Below, one piece after another: positions 46,417 through 55,159 of a stretch of DNA of 64,000 nucleotides (positions are counted from its first letter, which is position 1; each line of letters starts with the position of its first letter). The stretch lies in NCBI RefSeq assembly GCF_023701485.1, contig NZ_JAMQBK010000060.1:186001-250000 (forward strand). The letters run 5' to 3'. This DNA comes from Aporhodopirellula aestuarii. Lineage in GTDB: Bacteria; Planctomycetota; Planctomycetia; Pirellulales; Pirellulaceae. The translations under genes were made by a program, and so were the position numbers. Below the pieces are notes generated by a model, which saw nothing but the letters and a program-made list of their open reading frames with translations, ran no database searches and was not told the DNA's origin.

Positions 46417-47949
46417 ATGACTGCAACGACAATGAATCGCCGCCCAACCAATGATCGAACCACTTACACGGGACCTCGCATGATTGCGACCGGCGAGGCG
46501 ACGGCAATGCTGCCAACTGAAACGACGCCACCGATCAAGGTGTTCGGAACGCAAGCGATTCGAGAGACGTTTGACGATCTGTGCTTGCAACAAGCGGTAA
46601 ACTCACGCTTAGCTCCAGGGGTGACGGATCTGGTGCTCAATCCGGATGCTCACTGTGGTTACGGTGCTCCGGTGGGGTGCGTGATGGTGTCTCCGACGCA
46701 TATCTATCCAGGTCCGGTTGGAGTCGACATCAAATGCTCGATGAGTCTTCTGCAGTTAGATCTTCCCGCTGAAGCGATCGAGGACCGAAAAGTGCGTCGC
46801 GAGTTAATCTCCGCTATTTGCCGACGAACCCCAACGGGTGCGGGCAAAGGACAACGGCACGCGGAGAAGTCACGCCACGTTAATCGCTCACTCGGACGAC
46901 AATTGGTTGTTGAGGGTGCCAGTGAAGACGTATGTCAATCGCTGGGAATTCCCACGTCGTGGACGTTCCGGTGTGAAGACGCATTTCATGTCGGACATGA
47001 TGAAACGAGCGATGCACTCGGCGCGAGATTGGAGATGCTATTGGAGCGCCGCGATATGAGCAACTTCAGCGATAAGATGAAACAACTTGGTTCGTACGGT
47101 GGTGGAAACCACTTTGGTGAGTGCGAAGTCATTGAAGTGGGGGAGGGTGAACACGCTCGCGCAACTGCCGCCACCTTTGGACTGAAGGATGGCAATGTGG
47201 CATTTTTGTCGCATTGTGGATCACGAGGTTTTGGTCACAACTTGGCATCGGGACAGTTCAAGCATTTGCAATCGAAGTTTGATCAGTGGGGAATCCCGCT
47301 TCCTGCCGGCGATCGCGAGCTAGTCTACGCGCCGCTCGGCTCCGATGAAGCGAATGATTACATCAATGACATGTCGCTTGGTGCGAATTTCGCGACCGTG
47401 AACCATTTGCTCATCAACGCTCTCGTATTGGAGGCGTTTCAGGAAGTCATTCCGGGAACGAAAGGAAACCTGGTGTACTTCATTAGTCACAACATCGCAC
47501 GAAAAGAGATTGTGGATAATCGGCCCGCATGGGTGCACCGTAAAGGTGCGACTCGCGCGATGCCGGGGGGACATCATTCTCTGGTGGGGACACCGTTTGC
47601 AAAAACGGGGCACCCAATCTTGTTGCCTGGAAATCCGCGAGACGGTTCGGCAGTGATGGTCGCTGATGAGGGAGCTTCCGCATCGTGCTACAGCGTGAAC
47701 CATGGTGCGGGGCGTGTCCTCGGACGGCGTCACGCGAAGCGGGTGCTGGATCAAGCAACCGTGGATAGCGAATTCACCACGGGAGATATCCTGAGTAATT
47801 GTCGCAACTATCCGATCGACGAGGCTCCGGCCGCTTACAAAGACTTCGAAGAAGTCTTGCGATCGGTAAAAACCGCGGGACTGGCCAGCGAGGTTGCTCG
47901 CTTGAAAGCTCGTTTTGTCATCAAGGACGCTAGCAAGGCGGATGACTAA
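46417..47949 (+). CDS. rtcB: RNA-splicing ligase RtcB
   Basis: 510 residues from the ATG at 46417, with GAGG five bases upstream; the frame's TTG at 46387 would lie near the transcript start and is unlikely. Metal and nucleotide motifs: NPDAHCGYGAPVGCV, GVDIKCSMS, SYGGGNHFGECE, LSHCGSRGFGH, and the guanylylated histidine H429 in YSVNHGAGR. The N-terminus is about 30 residues longer than typical. RtcB joins RNA 3'-phosphate or 2',3'-cyclic phosphate ends to 5'-OH ends using GTP and Mn2+, reversing tRNA or rRNA cleavage. Confidence 0.96.
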   Translation: MTATTMNRRPTNDRTTYTGPRMIATGEATAMLPTETTPPIKVFGTQAIRETFDDLCLQQAVNSRLAPGVTDLVLNPDAHCGYGAPVGCVMVSPTHIYPGPVGVDIKCSMSLLQLDLPAEAIEDRKVRRELISAICRRTPTGAGKGQRHAEKSRHVNRSLGRQLVVEGASEDVCQSLGIPTSWTFRCEDAFHVGHDETSDALGARLEMLLERRDMSNFSDKMKQLGSYGGGNHFGECEVIEVGEGEHARATAATFGLKDGNVAFLSHCGSRGFGHNLASGQFKHLQSKFDQWGIPLPAGDRELVYAPLGSDEANDYINDMSLGANFATVNHLLINALVLEAFQEVIPGTKGNLVYFISHNIARKEIVDNRPAWVHRKGATRAMPGGHHSLVGTPFAKTGHPILLPGNPRDGSAVMVADEGASASCYSVNHGAGRVLGRRHAKRVLDQATVDSEFTTGDILSNCRNYPIDEAPAAYKDFEEVLRSVKTAGLASEVARLKARFVIKDASKADD

Positions 47950-48993
47950 GTGAAAATGATTGAGATCGATGGAAGCGAGGGCGAAGGAGGAGGGCAAATT
48001 GTCCGTTCCTCCCTCGCCCTTGCGGCGGTCGCTGGAGTGCCGGTAAGGCTGATCAATATCCGTGGCGGTCGAAAAAAACCAGGGCTGTTACGCCAACATC
48101 TTGCCGGCGTCAACGCGATTGCGCGGATTAGCAATGCGGGGGTAGAAGGGGCGAATCTCGGTTCGCAGGTATTAACGATCACACCGGGCAAGCTTTGCGG
48201 TGGTGGGTACGCGTTTGAAGTTGGTTCAGCCGGGAGTGCAATTTTGGTCGCGCAAACGATCCTGCCTGCTTTGTTGCACGCGGATCGCGAGTCGACAGTG
48301 ACAATTGGAGGTGGGACGCATGCCGCGTGGGCACCGCCATTCGATTTTTTCGCGAAGTGTTATCTGCCGCTGCTCGCAAAGATGAATGGTAATGTTAACG
48401 TGTCGATCGAATCGCACGGATTTTATCCGGCAGGTGGCGGCCGAATCGTGATGCAAGTTCAACCAACGTCGGCGCTGCGTGGCCTCTCACTGATGGATCG
48501 TCAAGGCGAATTGGACCCACTGGTGCAAGCATTGGTTGCTCGGATTCCTGAATCGGTCGGTAAGCGGGAGTGCGAAGTCATTCGTCGAAAAACCGCGTGG
48601 AACGATGATGCGTTTGAAGTGCATCCGATCACGAAGTCTGGAGGTCCAGGCAACGTTGTGATGATTGAGTGCGGTTTCGACAATGTGACGGAACTCGTGA
48701 TCGGTTTTGGTAAATTGGGAGTCAAAGCCGAGCACGTTGCTCGATCAGTCTTACGCGAAGCACGTGTGTACCTCGCATCGGGAGTTCCCGTTGGCCCGTA
48801 TCTCGCCGATCAATTGTTGCTGCCCATGGGGCTGGCTGCCAATTCAGGGCATGCGAGTGAATTTCGCACGACGTCGCTTTCAAAGCATAGCCTTACTCAT
48901 ATCGAGGTGCTCCGTCGCTTTCTAGAGATCGACGTTGCGGTATCCGAAGGTGACGATGGATCGGTCACTTTACGCGTGGGATCACTGTCCTAG
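47950..48993 (+). CDS. rtcA: RNA 3'-terminal phosphate cyclase RtcA
   Basis: 347 residues from the GTG at 47950, which abuts the rtcB TAA (an ATG six bases later is possible). The family start IDGSEGEGGGQIVRSSLALAAV is split in the text as IDGSEGEGGGQ and IVRSSLAL, followed by RGGRKKPGLLRQHLA, and the catalytic histidine falls in SLSKHSLTHIEVLRR near the C-terminus. RtcA adenylylates RNA 3'-phosphates and closes them to 2',3'-cyclic phosphates for RtcB. Full family length. It overlaps the convergent polX by 12 bases. Confidence 0.95.
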   Translation: MKMIEIDGSEGEGGGQIVRSSLALAAVAGVPVRLINIRGGRKKPGLLRQHLAGVNAIARISNAGVEGANLGSQVLTITPGKLCGGGYAFEVGSAGSAILVAQTILPALLHADRESTVTIGGGTHAAWAPPFDFFAKCYLPLLAKMNGNVNVSIESHGFYPAGGGRIVMQVQPTSALRGLSLMDRQGELDPLVQALVARIPESVGKRECEVIRRKTAWNDDAFEVHPITKSGGPGNVVMIECGFDNVTELVIGFGKLGVKAEHVARSVLREARVYLASGVPVGPYLADQLLLPMGLAANSGHASEFRTTSLSKHSLTHIEVLRRFLEIDVAVSEGDDGSVTLRVGSLS

Positions 48994-50715
48994 TCGTTTG
49001 CGTAGTTTTAGGAAGTCTTTAAGGTCGAGCGTGTTAGCGATGTCGCCGGCGGTCAATCCGCCACGACGTGCTTGCAGAATACCGAATCGCATGACGTCCA
49101 AACCATCAATGTTGTGTGCGTCCGTGTTAACGACGATCGGAATTTTTAGGCGTTTTGCCGCGGCGAGATGAATGTCGTTCAGGTCCAAACGCGCCGGATT
49201 TGCGTTGAGTTCAAGGAACTTGCCATGTTCTTTGGCAGCTTTCATTACCGCGTCCATATCAACCGCGTAAGGGTCCCTGCGGTTGATCAGTCGGCCGGTT
49301 GGGTGAGCGATACAGTCGACGTGCGGATTTTCGATCGCTCCGAGAATGCGATCGGTGATTTGGTCACGTGGTTGTTTCTGTCCAAAATGCACGCTTGCCA
49401 GCACCCAATCCGCTTGGGCTAACACATCGTCGGGAAGGTCCATGCCGCCGGCTTCGAGGATATCGCACTCGATACCTTTGAAAATCGTTAAACGATCTTC
49501 GTATTCAGGTCGCACCTCATCGATGATTTTCCATTGCTCAAGCAGTCGTTCGGCCGTCAGTCCTCCGGCGACAGTGACACGTTGGCTGTGGTCGGTGATC
49601 GCGATGTATTTCAGGCCACGCTCGATCGCGGCGTCTGCCATCTCACGGATCGTATTTTGACCATCGGTGGCGGAAGTGTGCATGTGCAAGTCGCCTTGGA
49701 TCTGGTCCAGTTCGACGAGTTCCGGTAGCTCATTTTTTTGCGCCCATTCAAATTCGTGTCGATCTTCTCGCAACTCCGGTGCAAAAACGGGTAGCCCGAT
49801 CGAGGCGTAGACATCTTCCTCGGTTGCTCCCGCGATACGAGTGTCATCTTCGATTTTAAACACACCATATTCGTTGATTTTCAGTCCGCGTTCTTTGGCG
49901 ATGCGTCGAACATGAATGTTGTGGGCTTGGCTACCGGTAAAGTACTGCAATGCTGCGCCAAATTGATCGGCGTCGACAAGCCGCATATCTACTTGAAAGG
50001 ACTTAGCCACTCGAATTGAAATTTTGGTGTCGCCGCGGGCGATCGTCGAAGCCCGACCTGGGTAAGCCTCCAGATGATCCATTGCTGCGGCGCGGTCGTT
50101 GGCCACCGCGAGAAGATCGAGATCGCCTACGGTTTCGCGGCAACGTCGATAGCTGCCTGCCCACTGCATTTGCGAAATGCCGTCACAACCACGCATGTGT
50201 TCACTCAGCTCGGCGACAATCTTATCCGCAGCGGCCCAGTAAATTCTCTCGGACGCTGCTTTCGCGATCGCGAGTCCATCCAGGATTGAACTCTCAGTCT
50301 TCTTCCCAAAACCTTTGATCGCGGCGACCTTTCCTTCTCGACACGCAGCGGCGAGGTCGTCCAGCGATTTGATGTTAAGTTCATCGTGTAGCTTCGCCGC
50401 TTTCTTCGCTCCCAAACCGGGAATGCGGGCCATGGCGATCACGACTTCTGGAACGGCCTGTCGTAGTTCGATCAATTGCGGGAGGGATCCAGTGCTCAGC
50501 AAAACGCCGATTTTTTCAGCAAGCGTCTTGCCGATCCCGGATAGTTCTGCGAGATCGCGGTCGGAATCCGCTGCGATCTCACTAATCGGTTCATCCAGAT
50601 CACGGATCGCGCGAGCTCCATTTTGGTAGGCACGGATGCGAAACGGGTTTTCGCCGCGAAATTCCAAGAGTTCGGCGAGTTCTTCGAAGACGGCGGCGAT
50701 TGCAGAGTTGTCCAT
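48982..50715 (-). CDS. polX: Family X DNA polymerase/3'-5' exonuclease PolX
   Basis: 577 residues from the ATG at 50715 (MDNSAIAAVFEELAELL), as for other bacterial PolX; the frame opens at 50835 but the extra part is not similar. Helix-hairpin-helix elements (LSGIGKTLAEKIG, IPGLGAKKAAKLHDEL) are followed by the nucleotidyltransferase motif AGSYRRCRETVGDLDLL with catalytic Asp residues, and a C-terminal PHP domain (GDLHMHTSATDGQNT, ITDHSQR, ILEAGGMDLPD, VVNTDAHN) giving metal-dependent exonuclease activity. The role is gap filling in base-excision repair. Confidence 0.94.
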   Translation of the reverse strand: MDNSAIAAVFEELAELLEFRGENPFRIRAYQNGARAIRDLDEPISEIAADSDRDLAELSGIGKTLAEKIGVLLSTGSLPQLIELRQAVPEVVIAMARIPGLGAKKAAKLHDELNIKSLDDLAAACREGKVAAIKGFGKKTESSILDGLAIAKAASERIYWAAADKIVAELSEHMRGCDGISQMQWAGSYRRCRETVGDLDLLAVANDRAAAMDHLEAYPGRASTIARGDTKISIRVAKSFQVDMRLVDADQFGAALQYFTGSQAHNIHVRRIAKERGLKINEYGVFKIEDDTRIAGATEEDVYASIGLPVFAPELREDRHEFEWAQKNELPELVELDQIQGDLHMHTSATDGQNTIREMADAAIERGLKYIAITDHSQRVTVAGGLTAERLLEQWKIIDEVRPEYEDRLTIFKGIECDILEAGGMDLPDDVLAQADWVLASVHFGQKQPRDQITDRILGAIENPHVDCIAHPTGRLINRRDPYAVDMDAVMKAAKEHGKFLELNANPARLDLNDIHLAAAKRLKIPIVVNTDAHNIDGLDVMRFGILQARRGGLTAGDIANTLDLKDFLKLRKRLGQ

Positions 50716-50943
50716 CGAGTTTATTTGCGAGCACGGAGGGGGAAGTTGAAAAGCGGAATCGCAGTTGGAGCGAGGACGTCGATCGCATTTTGCCATGAAG
50801 CACACGCTGCTGCTATCCACAGCACGGAGCCGCAAGGTTGGATTGAGGGATCTATTTCGGTTAAAAATGTGTGCTTCGTCTTCTGATTCCTATTTTTGAT
50901 TCGTGTGCGTGTCGTTTTGCTTACTTTCCCACAATACGGACTG

Positions 50944-51393
50944 ATGCCGCGTTGGCCTGAAAACGGGCAAGAGTTCATTCATCCCGAAGATGTCTCGCTG
51001 GTCAGTCGGCTGATTCCGAGTGAACGGGTGCTGCGACGTGACTCGTTTGACGGGGCGTTTTATCACTATCGCTACGGTGATCTTTCGTTTCGGCTGCGAC
51101 CCTGCATGTGGTTGCCGATCCAAGGCGAGGGGCTAGATATTGGCGACGAGGTGGAAACCGTCGGGCTCGGGATGGAACGTGACCTTTTTATCGGCGTGAT
51201 TAACGGAATGTATTACGTGCGGCGGAAAGCACGGATTCTGTACCGACTGCGACGCGGTGATCAGACGTTGAACAAGCTGTTTGTTCAGGAACACTTAAGA
51301 CTACTGACTAACAAGCAACGCGTCCGGCAGGGTGAGATCGAACACCCAACTCCCACATGGAATGGTGCGGGGGAACGTATCACCGATTGGTGA
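50944..51393 (+). CDS. Conserved-looking small protein of unknown function
   Basis: 149 residues from the ATG at 50944 (MPRWPENGQEFIHPED); the frame continues to a TTG at 50896. The sequence is beta-rich and basic (VLRRDSFDGAFYHYRYGDLSFRLRPCMWLPI, DIGDEVETVGLGMERDLFIGVINGMYYVRRK) with a repeated Tyr/Arg pattern and no signal peptide or helix. I do not recognise a family. Its codon use matches neighbours and the reading frame is intact, so it is probably a real gene. Confidence 0.65.
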   Translation: MPRWPENGQEFIHPEDVSLVSRLIPSERVLRRDSFDGAFYHYRYGDLSFRLRPCMWLPIQGEGLDIGDEVETVGLGMERDLFIGVINGMYYVRRKARILYRLRRGDQTLNKLFVQEHLRLLTNKQRVRQGEIEHPTPTWNGAGERITDW

Positions 51394-51731
51394 GCGAGCA
51401 TGAGTGAGACACGTGCCGCCCTGAAGGCCTGCTGAGTCAGCAAGCAATGCGGCTGGACGATTTATCCGGCACTGATTTGCGGTGACTCTGCGGATTGCGG
51501 GTTCTTTTCCGTCGCCCGTATTATTCTGCGGGTTTACGAGTCTAGTTGGCCGATACCTACTCATGCGGCGTCGGATACTCCGCATGGAAATCAAATGCGA
51601 TCGCGTCATATCAGTGGCGCTTCTGCACTCAGGCCAGGGAAACGGCCCATTTTCTCCGTTCCCGATAGGTCAATCGATTCGTGTCCGAACGATTCGATGG
51701 CCGTGCTCTCTCTTTGCCTGAGGTTGCCCGC
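51394..51731. other. Intergenic region before a candidate small gene
   Basis: No gene supported beyond the short frame at 51732-51821. No hairpin with a T-run was found after the 51393 stop. Confidence 0.35.
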
Positions 51732-51821
51732 ATGAATGTTGATGCAATTCACACCGCGTTTGGAATCACCTTTACATTCGTTTGGTTGCTCGTCGGCCAA
51801 ATCATTGTTGGTGGTCGATAA
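51732..51821 (+). CDS. Candidate 29-residue single-helix membrane peptide
   Basis: ATG to TAA encodes 29 residues, mostly one hydrophobic helix (AFGITFTFVWLLVGQIIVGG) with a polar head and a terminal Arg. GAGG lies eight bases before the ATG. It ends five bases before the convergent propeller gene's stop. Small membrane peptides of this form exist but this one is supported only by composition and the ribosome site. Confidence 0.4.
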   Translation: MNVDAIHTAFGITFTFVWLLVGQIIVGGR

Positions 51822-51826
51822 AACGT

Positions 51827-53194
51827 CTAGTCCTTCGCAGCTGATAAGCTTACGGCAATAATCTCGCGATCATTGCGGATGTAGGCGGTTCGGTTTGCAT
51901 AGGCGGGGTGAGTCCAAACGACGTCGCGTCCGAAAGCTTCGCCCGTTGGTTCGATCGCATGGTAGCGGCCGAGTTCTTCGTAGCCGCTGCGAGTCAGTCG
52001 AGCCATGATCAGATCGCCGATCTCGCTAAAAAGCAGATAACGATCGGTGTCCCCGATGCGTGTAATGAACGCCGTGCCGTGTTTGACAAAACGCTTCTCA
52101 TCGGGGCGGGTGGGAAGAAAACTCGTCCACAATCGGTCGCTCGTTTTGGCATCGACAGCGATCATGTTTCCGGTATTGCAATCGGTGCCATAGATGACGC
52201 CATCGACGAACATCGGGGTGCTGTTGCTGCAATAAACTGCCGTATCCCGTTCGCCTCGCCAAAGTTCGCTCGCACCAGGAGACTGGGCATCGAGTTTGAT
52301 CATCACAGCTTCGTTTCGAATACCGCTCGCGTAAAGCATGTCGCCTTCGAGCATCGGACGGGCGATTGACATTTCAAACATGGGACTGAGGTCGACGTGC
52401 CAGAACGATTCGCCGGTGAGAGGATCGAGGGCGTCAACACCAGTGGGATTGAATGCGATCAGTTGGAGTCGACCGCCGAATTCAATAATCGTAGGAGCGC
52501 AATATCCCGGAGGGGTGCTCAGTGCCTTCCAGCGAACTTCGCCGGTCAGTTTGTCAAATGCCACGATGCCTTGCCCTTCACCACCGACCATCGTGTAAAG
52601 CAGGTCACCGGCGACGAGCGGATGGGATGCATATCCCCAGATCGCAACGGTCGCCCCAAAATCTTTCTTGAGGGATTTGCTCCAGACGACTTCACCAGTC
52701 TTCACGTCAACGCAGTGCAGATCGCCTTCGCTGCCGAGCGAATAAACGCGGTCGCCATCGACGGTTGGGGTGCACCGCGGACCCGCCGGATAAGAAATGC
52801 TGTAGGCGCATTCATATTCATGTTGCCAAATGACTTGGCCCGTGGCGGCGTCTAGGGCAGTCAGCCTTTCCTTTCCGGTGACGCTGGCACGCTCGTTCGG
52901 GCTGTTGAACGCTTCGCCGGATTGTTTCTCATAATCAAAAACGAATACTCGGTTGTCTACGACCGATGGTCCGGCATACCCGCCCGCGATCGGTGTCCGC
53001 CAAAGAACAGTTAATCCGGCATCGGGAATTTGATCAATGATCCCTTCTTCCCGGTAGACGCCATCTCGGGAATCTCCCATCCATCCGCTCCAATCGTCGG
53101 CGTGAGCGATGGGCTGCAAGCCGATCGAAATTGCGACTAGACTGATCGCGACTACGACCGCGTTTGATTTGAAAAGATGTGGGTGTGCAAACAT
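51827..53194 (-). CDS. Secreted PQQ-like beta-propeller protein
   Basis: 455 residues with a signal peptide (VVVAISLVAISIGLQPIAHA). Mature sequence begins WSGWMGDSRDGVYREEG, the usual start of planctomycete PQQ-like repeat proteins. Blades are marked by LTALDAATGQVIWQHEYE, LHCVDVKTGEVVWSK, IVAFDKLTGEVRWKAL, VDALDPLTGESFWHVD and MIAVDAKTSDRLWTSF. It is related in form to the propeller at 27989 but clearly different in sequence. No enzyme activity is implied. Confidence 0.85.
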   Translation of the reverse strand: MFAHPHLFKSNAVVVAISLVAISIGLQPIAHADDWSGWMGDSRDGVYREEGIIDQIPDAGLTVLWRTPIAGGYAGPSVVDNRVFVFDYEKQSGEAFNSPNERASVTGKERLTALDAATGQVIWQHEYECAYSISYPAGPRCTPTVDGDRVYSLGSEGDLHCVDVKTGEVVWSKSLKKDFGATVAIWGYASHPLVAGDLLYTMVGGEGQGIVAFDKLTGEVRWKALSTPPGYCAPTIIEFGGRLQLIAFNPTGVDALDPLTGESFWHVDLSPMFEMSIARPMLEGDMLYASGIRNEAVMIKLDAQSPGASELWRGERDTAVYCSNSTPMFVDGVIYGTDCNTGNMIAVDAKTSDRLWTSFLPTRPDEKRFVKHGTAFITRIGDTDRYLLFSEIGDLIMARLTRSGYEELGRYHAIEPTGEAFGRDVVWTHPAYANRTAYIRNDREIIAVSLSAAKD

Positions 53195-53280
53195 TGCGTT
53201 TTCCGATCGAGGAGTAGTTTTGCCGGAACTTTATCGCCGACGATGTCGGTTTCAAGTGTAGGCAGCCAATTTGTGAGTCT

Positions 53281-53901
53281 ATGTGTTCCAACCTTTCGTC
53301 CAACCATCGCATGCCGCAATCACCAGATCAATCATCGCAAGCACCTAGTCGATCCGGCGAATTTCTGCACCTTCTCTTAATGCGTCACGCAAAGAGTGAT
53401 TGGTCAGAGGCGAATCTAGCGGATCATGATCGGCCTTTGAATGCTCGCGGGCTGCGAGATGCCCCCGCGATGGCACGGTGGATCAGCGAGTCAGGTTTTT
53501 TGCCCGACTGCATATTATGTTCATCCGCCAAGCGGACGCAGCAGACGGCGGAATTAATGCTGTCGTATTGGAACCACACCGGCTGCGAAACCCCAACTCT
53601 ATTGATCAAACCAGAGTTGTATTTGGCAGGGGCGGATCGGATTTTTTCGACGGTTCGCCACAGTTGTGGCGCATCGGGTGAAGATTGCGCGAATGTCTCG
53701 CGAGCGGTTTTGGTGCTCGGTCACAATCCTGGAATCAGTCACGCGGCCTCGATGTTGTCGGGCGATGCGGTCGGACTGCCGACAGCGGCGGTCGCTGTGC
53801 TGCGGTGCGAAGCTGCCGATTGGTCGATGCCTCTCGATTTTGAGAACTCGCGCCGTGTTGCCGAGATGAGACCGAAATCGCTCGATCGCGACATCCATTA
53901 G
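53281..53901 (+). CDS. SixA-like histidine phosphatase
   Basis: 206 residues (ATG at 53281; an ATG at 53311 is also possible). The catalytic arginine-histidine pair is in LLLMRHAKSDWSE, followed by DRPLNARGLRDAP, SSAKRTQQTAELM and the second histidine in LVLGHNPGISHAASML, the order of SixA-type phosphohistidine phosphatases. It may remove phosphate from an Hpt domain; the only Hpt in view is in the hybrid kinase about 29 kb away, so a link is speculative. Confidence 0.85.
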   Translation: MCSNLSSNHRMPQSPDQSSQAPSRSGEFLHLLLMRHAKSDWSEANLADHDRPLNARGLRDAPAMARWISESGFLPDCILCSSAKRTQQTAELMLSYWNHTGCETPTLLIKPELYLAGADRIFSTVRHSCGASGEDCANVSRAVLVLGHNPGISHAASMLSGDAVGLPTAAVAVLRCEAADWSMPLDFENSRRVAEMRPKSLDRDIH

Positions 53902-53912
53902 TGCTTGCTTCC

Positions 53913-55091
53913 ATGAATTTCGTTCTGTTGGTTCTCGCATTGGTTTCGCATTTCGGATTGCGGCTTGCGTTTTACAATCGGCTCAACTCATTCGGCTGGC
54001 CTCGGCGACGAATCAAACGTATTGAAAAGGTTGCGTTCGTTGAAACGTGGGTGACCCCGTTTGTCATCGCTTGGTTCTGGTACGAACCGCTCCGCGAGAT
54101 CATCCTGGCGGGTGGTGCATGGAACATGCTGCCGGTCGCACTGCGAGTCTACGGTTTGAGTTGTTTGATTGCGGGCGGAATTCTATTCGGGTTGTGGATC
54201 GTATGGCGCCCCATTTTTCGTGTTCAGCATGCTGATGTATCGCGAACGACGCGGACGATTATCGCGGGGAAACAGGACGTCGAGCAATTTGCGAGGACGA
54301 GTAAGTGCCGGGCTGCCGCAATGATTCCGGGCAATCAGATGTTGGACTTGGCCGTCGAGCATATCGACATACTGCTGGCGAATTTGCCGCGGTCATTGGA
54401 CGGTTACCGCATCGCACATTTGTCTGACATTCACTTAACTGGTCATCTGCACCAAACGTATCTATCTCGCGTCATCGAATCCGCATCGGAGTGGCGACCG
54501 GAATTGTTCGCACTGACGGGAGACATTGTCGACGTCCAGGAATGCGTGGGTTGGTTGGCCGAGTTATTCGGGCCAGCATCGGCGCCCGATGGCAGTGTTT
54601 TTATCTTGGGAAATCATGACACTCGTGTGTCTGACCCGTCGCAGGTTCGCGACGAGATGGAACAGGCAGGCTGGACGAATATTGGTGGACGTTGTCAACC
54701 TTATTCACTGCGTCAGACAGATGTCGTCATGATGGGAAATGAAACGCCATGGTTTGGACGCCCGTCTGCGGAGGAAATCGGGCAAGTAAGAGAGTCGCTG
54801 GCAGATGACGCGTTTAAGATTTGTTTGAGTCATAGCCCCGACCAATACGATTGGGCGCGACGCCACGGTGTCGACTTTTTGATGTGCGGTCATACGCACG
54901 GCGGGCAAGGACGTTTGCCCTTGGCTGGGCCCATTCTGAGTCCGAGTTGGCATGGAAGCCGTTGGGCGTCTGGCGACTTTTACCGCGCCCCGACGACGAT
55001 GCATGTATCGCGTGGGCTGGGGGGCGTGCATTTATTGCGGATCAACTGTCGACCCGAGTTGTCACTCATCACGCTACGACGAAAAAGGTAA
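53913..55091 (+). CDS. Membrane-associated metallophosphoesterase
   Basis: 392 residues from the ATG at 53913 (a GTG at 53901, overlapping the previous stop, is the alternative). Three hydrophobic segments in the first 110 residues precede a calcineurin-like domain with all five blocks: AHLSDIHLTGH, LTGDIVD, FILGNHD, CLSHSPDQYDW and MCGHTHGGQGR. The layout resembles YaeI/YkuE-type phosphodiesterases, which act on lipid-linked phosphates at the membrane. Substrate unknown; it follows the phosphatase closely and may share its transcript. Confidence 0.88.
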   Translation: MNFVLLVLALVSHFGLRLAFYNRLNSFGWPRRRIKRIEKVAFVETWVTPFVIAWFWYEPLREIILAGGAWNMLPVALRVYGLSCLIAGGILFGLWIVWRPIFRVQHADVSRTTRTIIAGKQDVEQFARTSKCRAAAMIPGNQMLDLAVEHIDILLANLPRSLDGYRIAHLSDIHLTGHLHQTYLSRVIESASEWRPELFALTGDIVDVQECVGWLAELFGPASAPDGSVFILGNHDTRVSDPSQVRDEMEQAGWTNIGGRCQPYSLRQTDVVMMGNETPWFGRPSAEEIGQVRESLADDAFKICLSHSPDQYDWARRHGVDFLMCGHTHGGQGRLPLAGPILSPSWHGSRWASGDFYRAPTTMHVSRGLGGVHLLRINCRPELSLITLRRKR

Positions 55092-55159
55092 CGCTTGTTT
55101 GTGGGTAATACGCCGGCGTCTCCGGTTGCTACAAGCAAGCCTCACCCGTTCCGGCGGCA

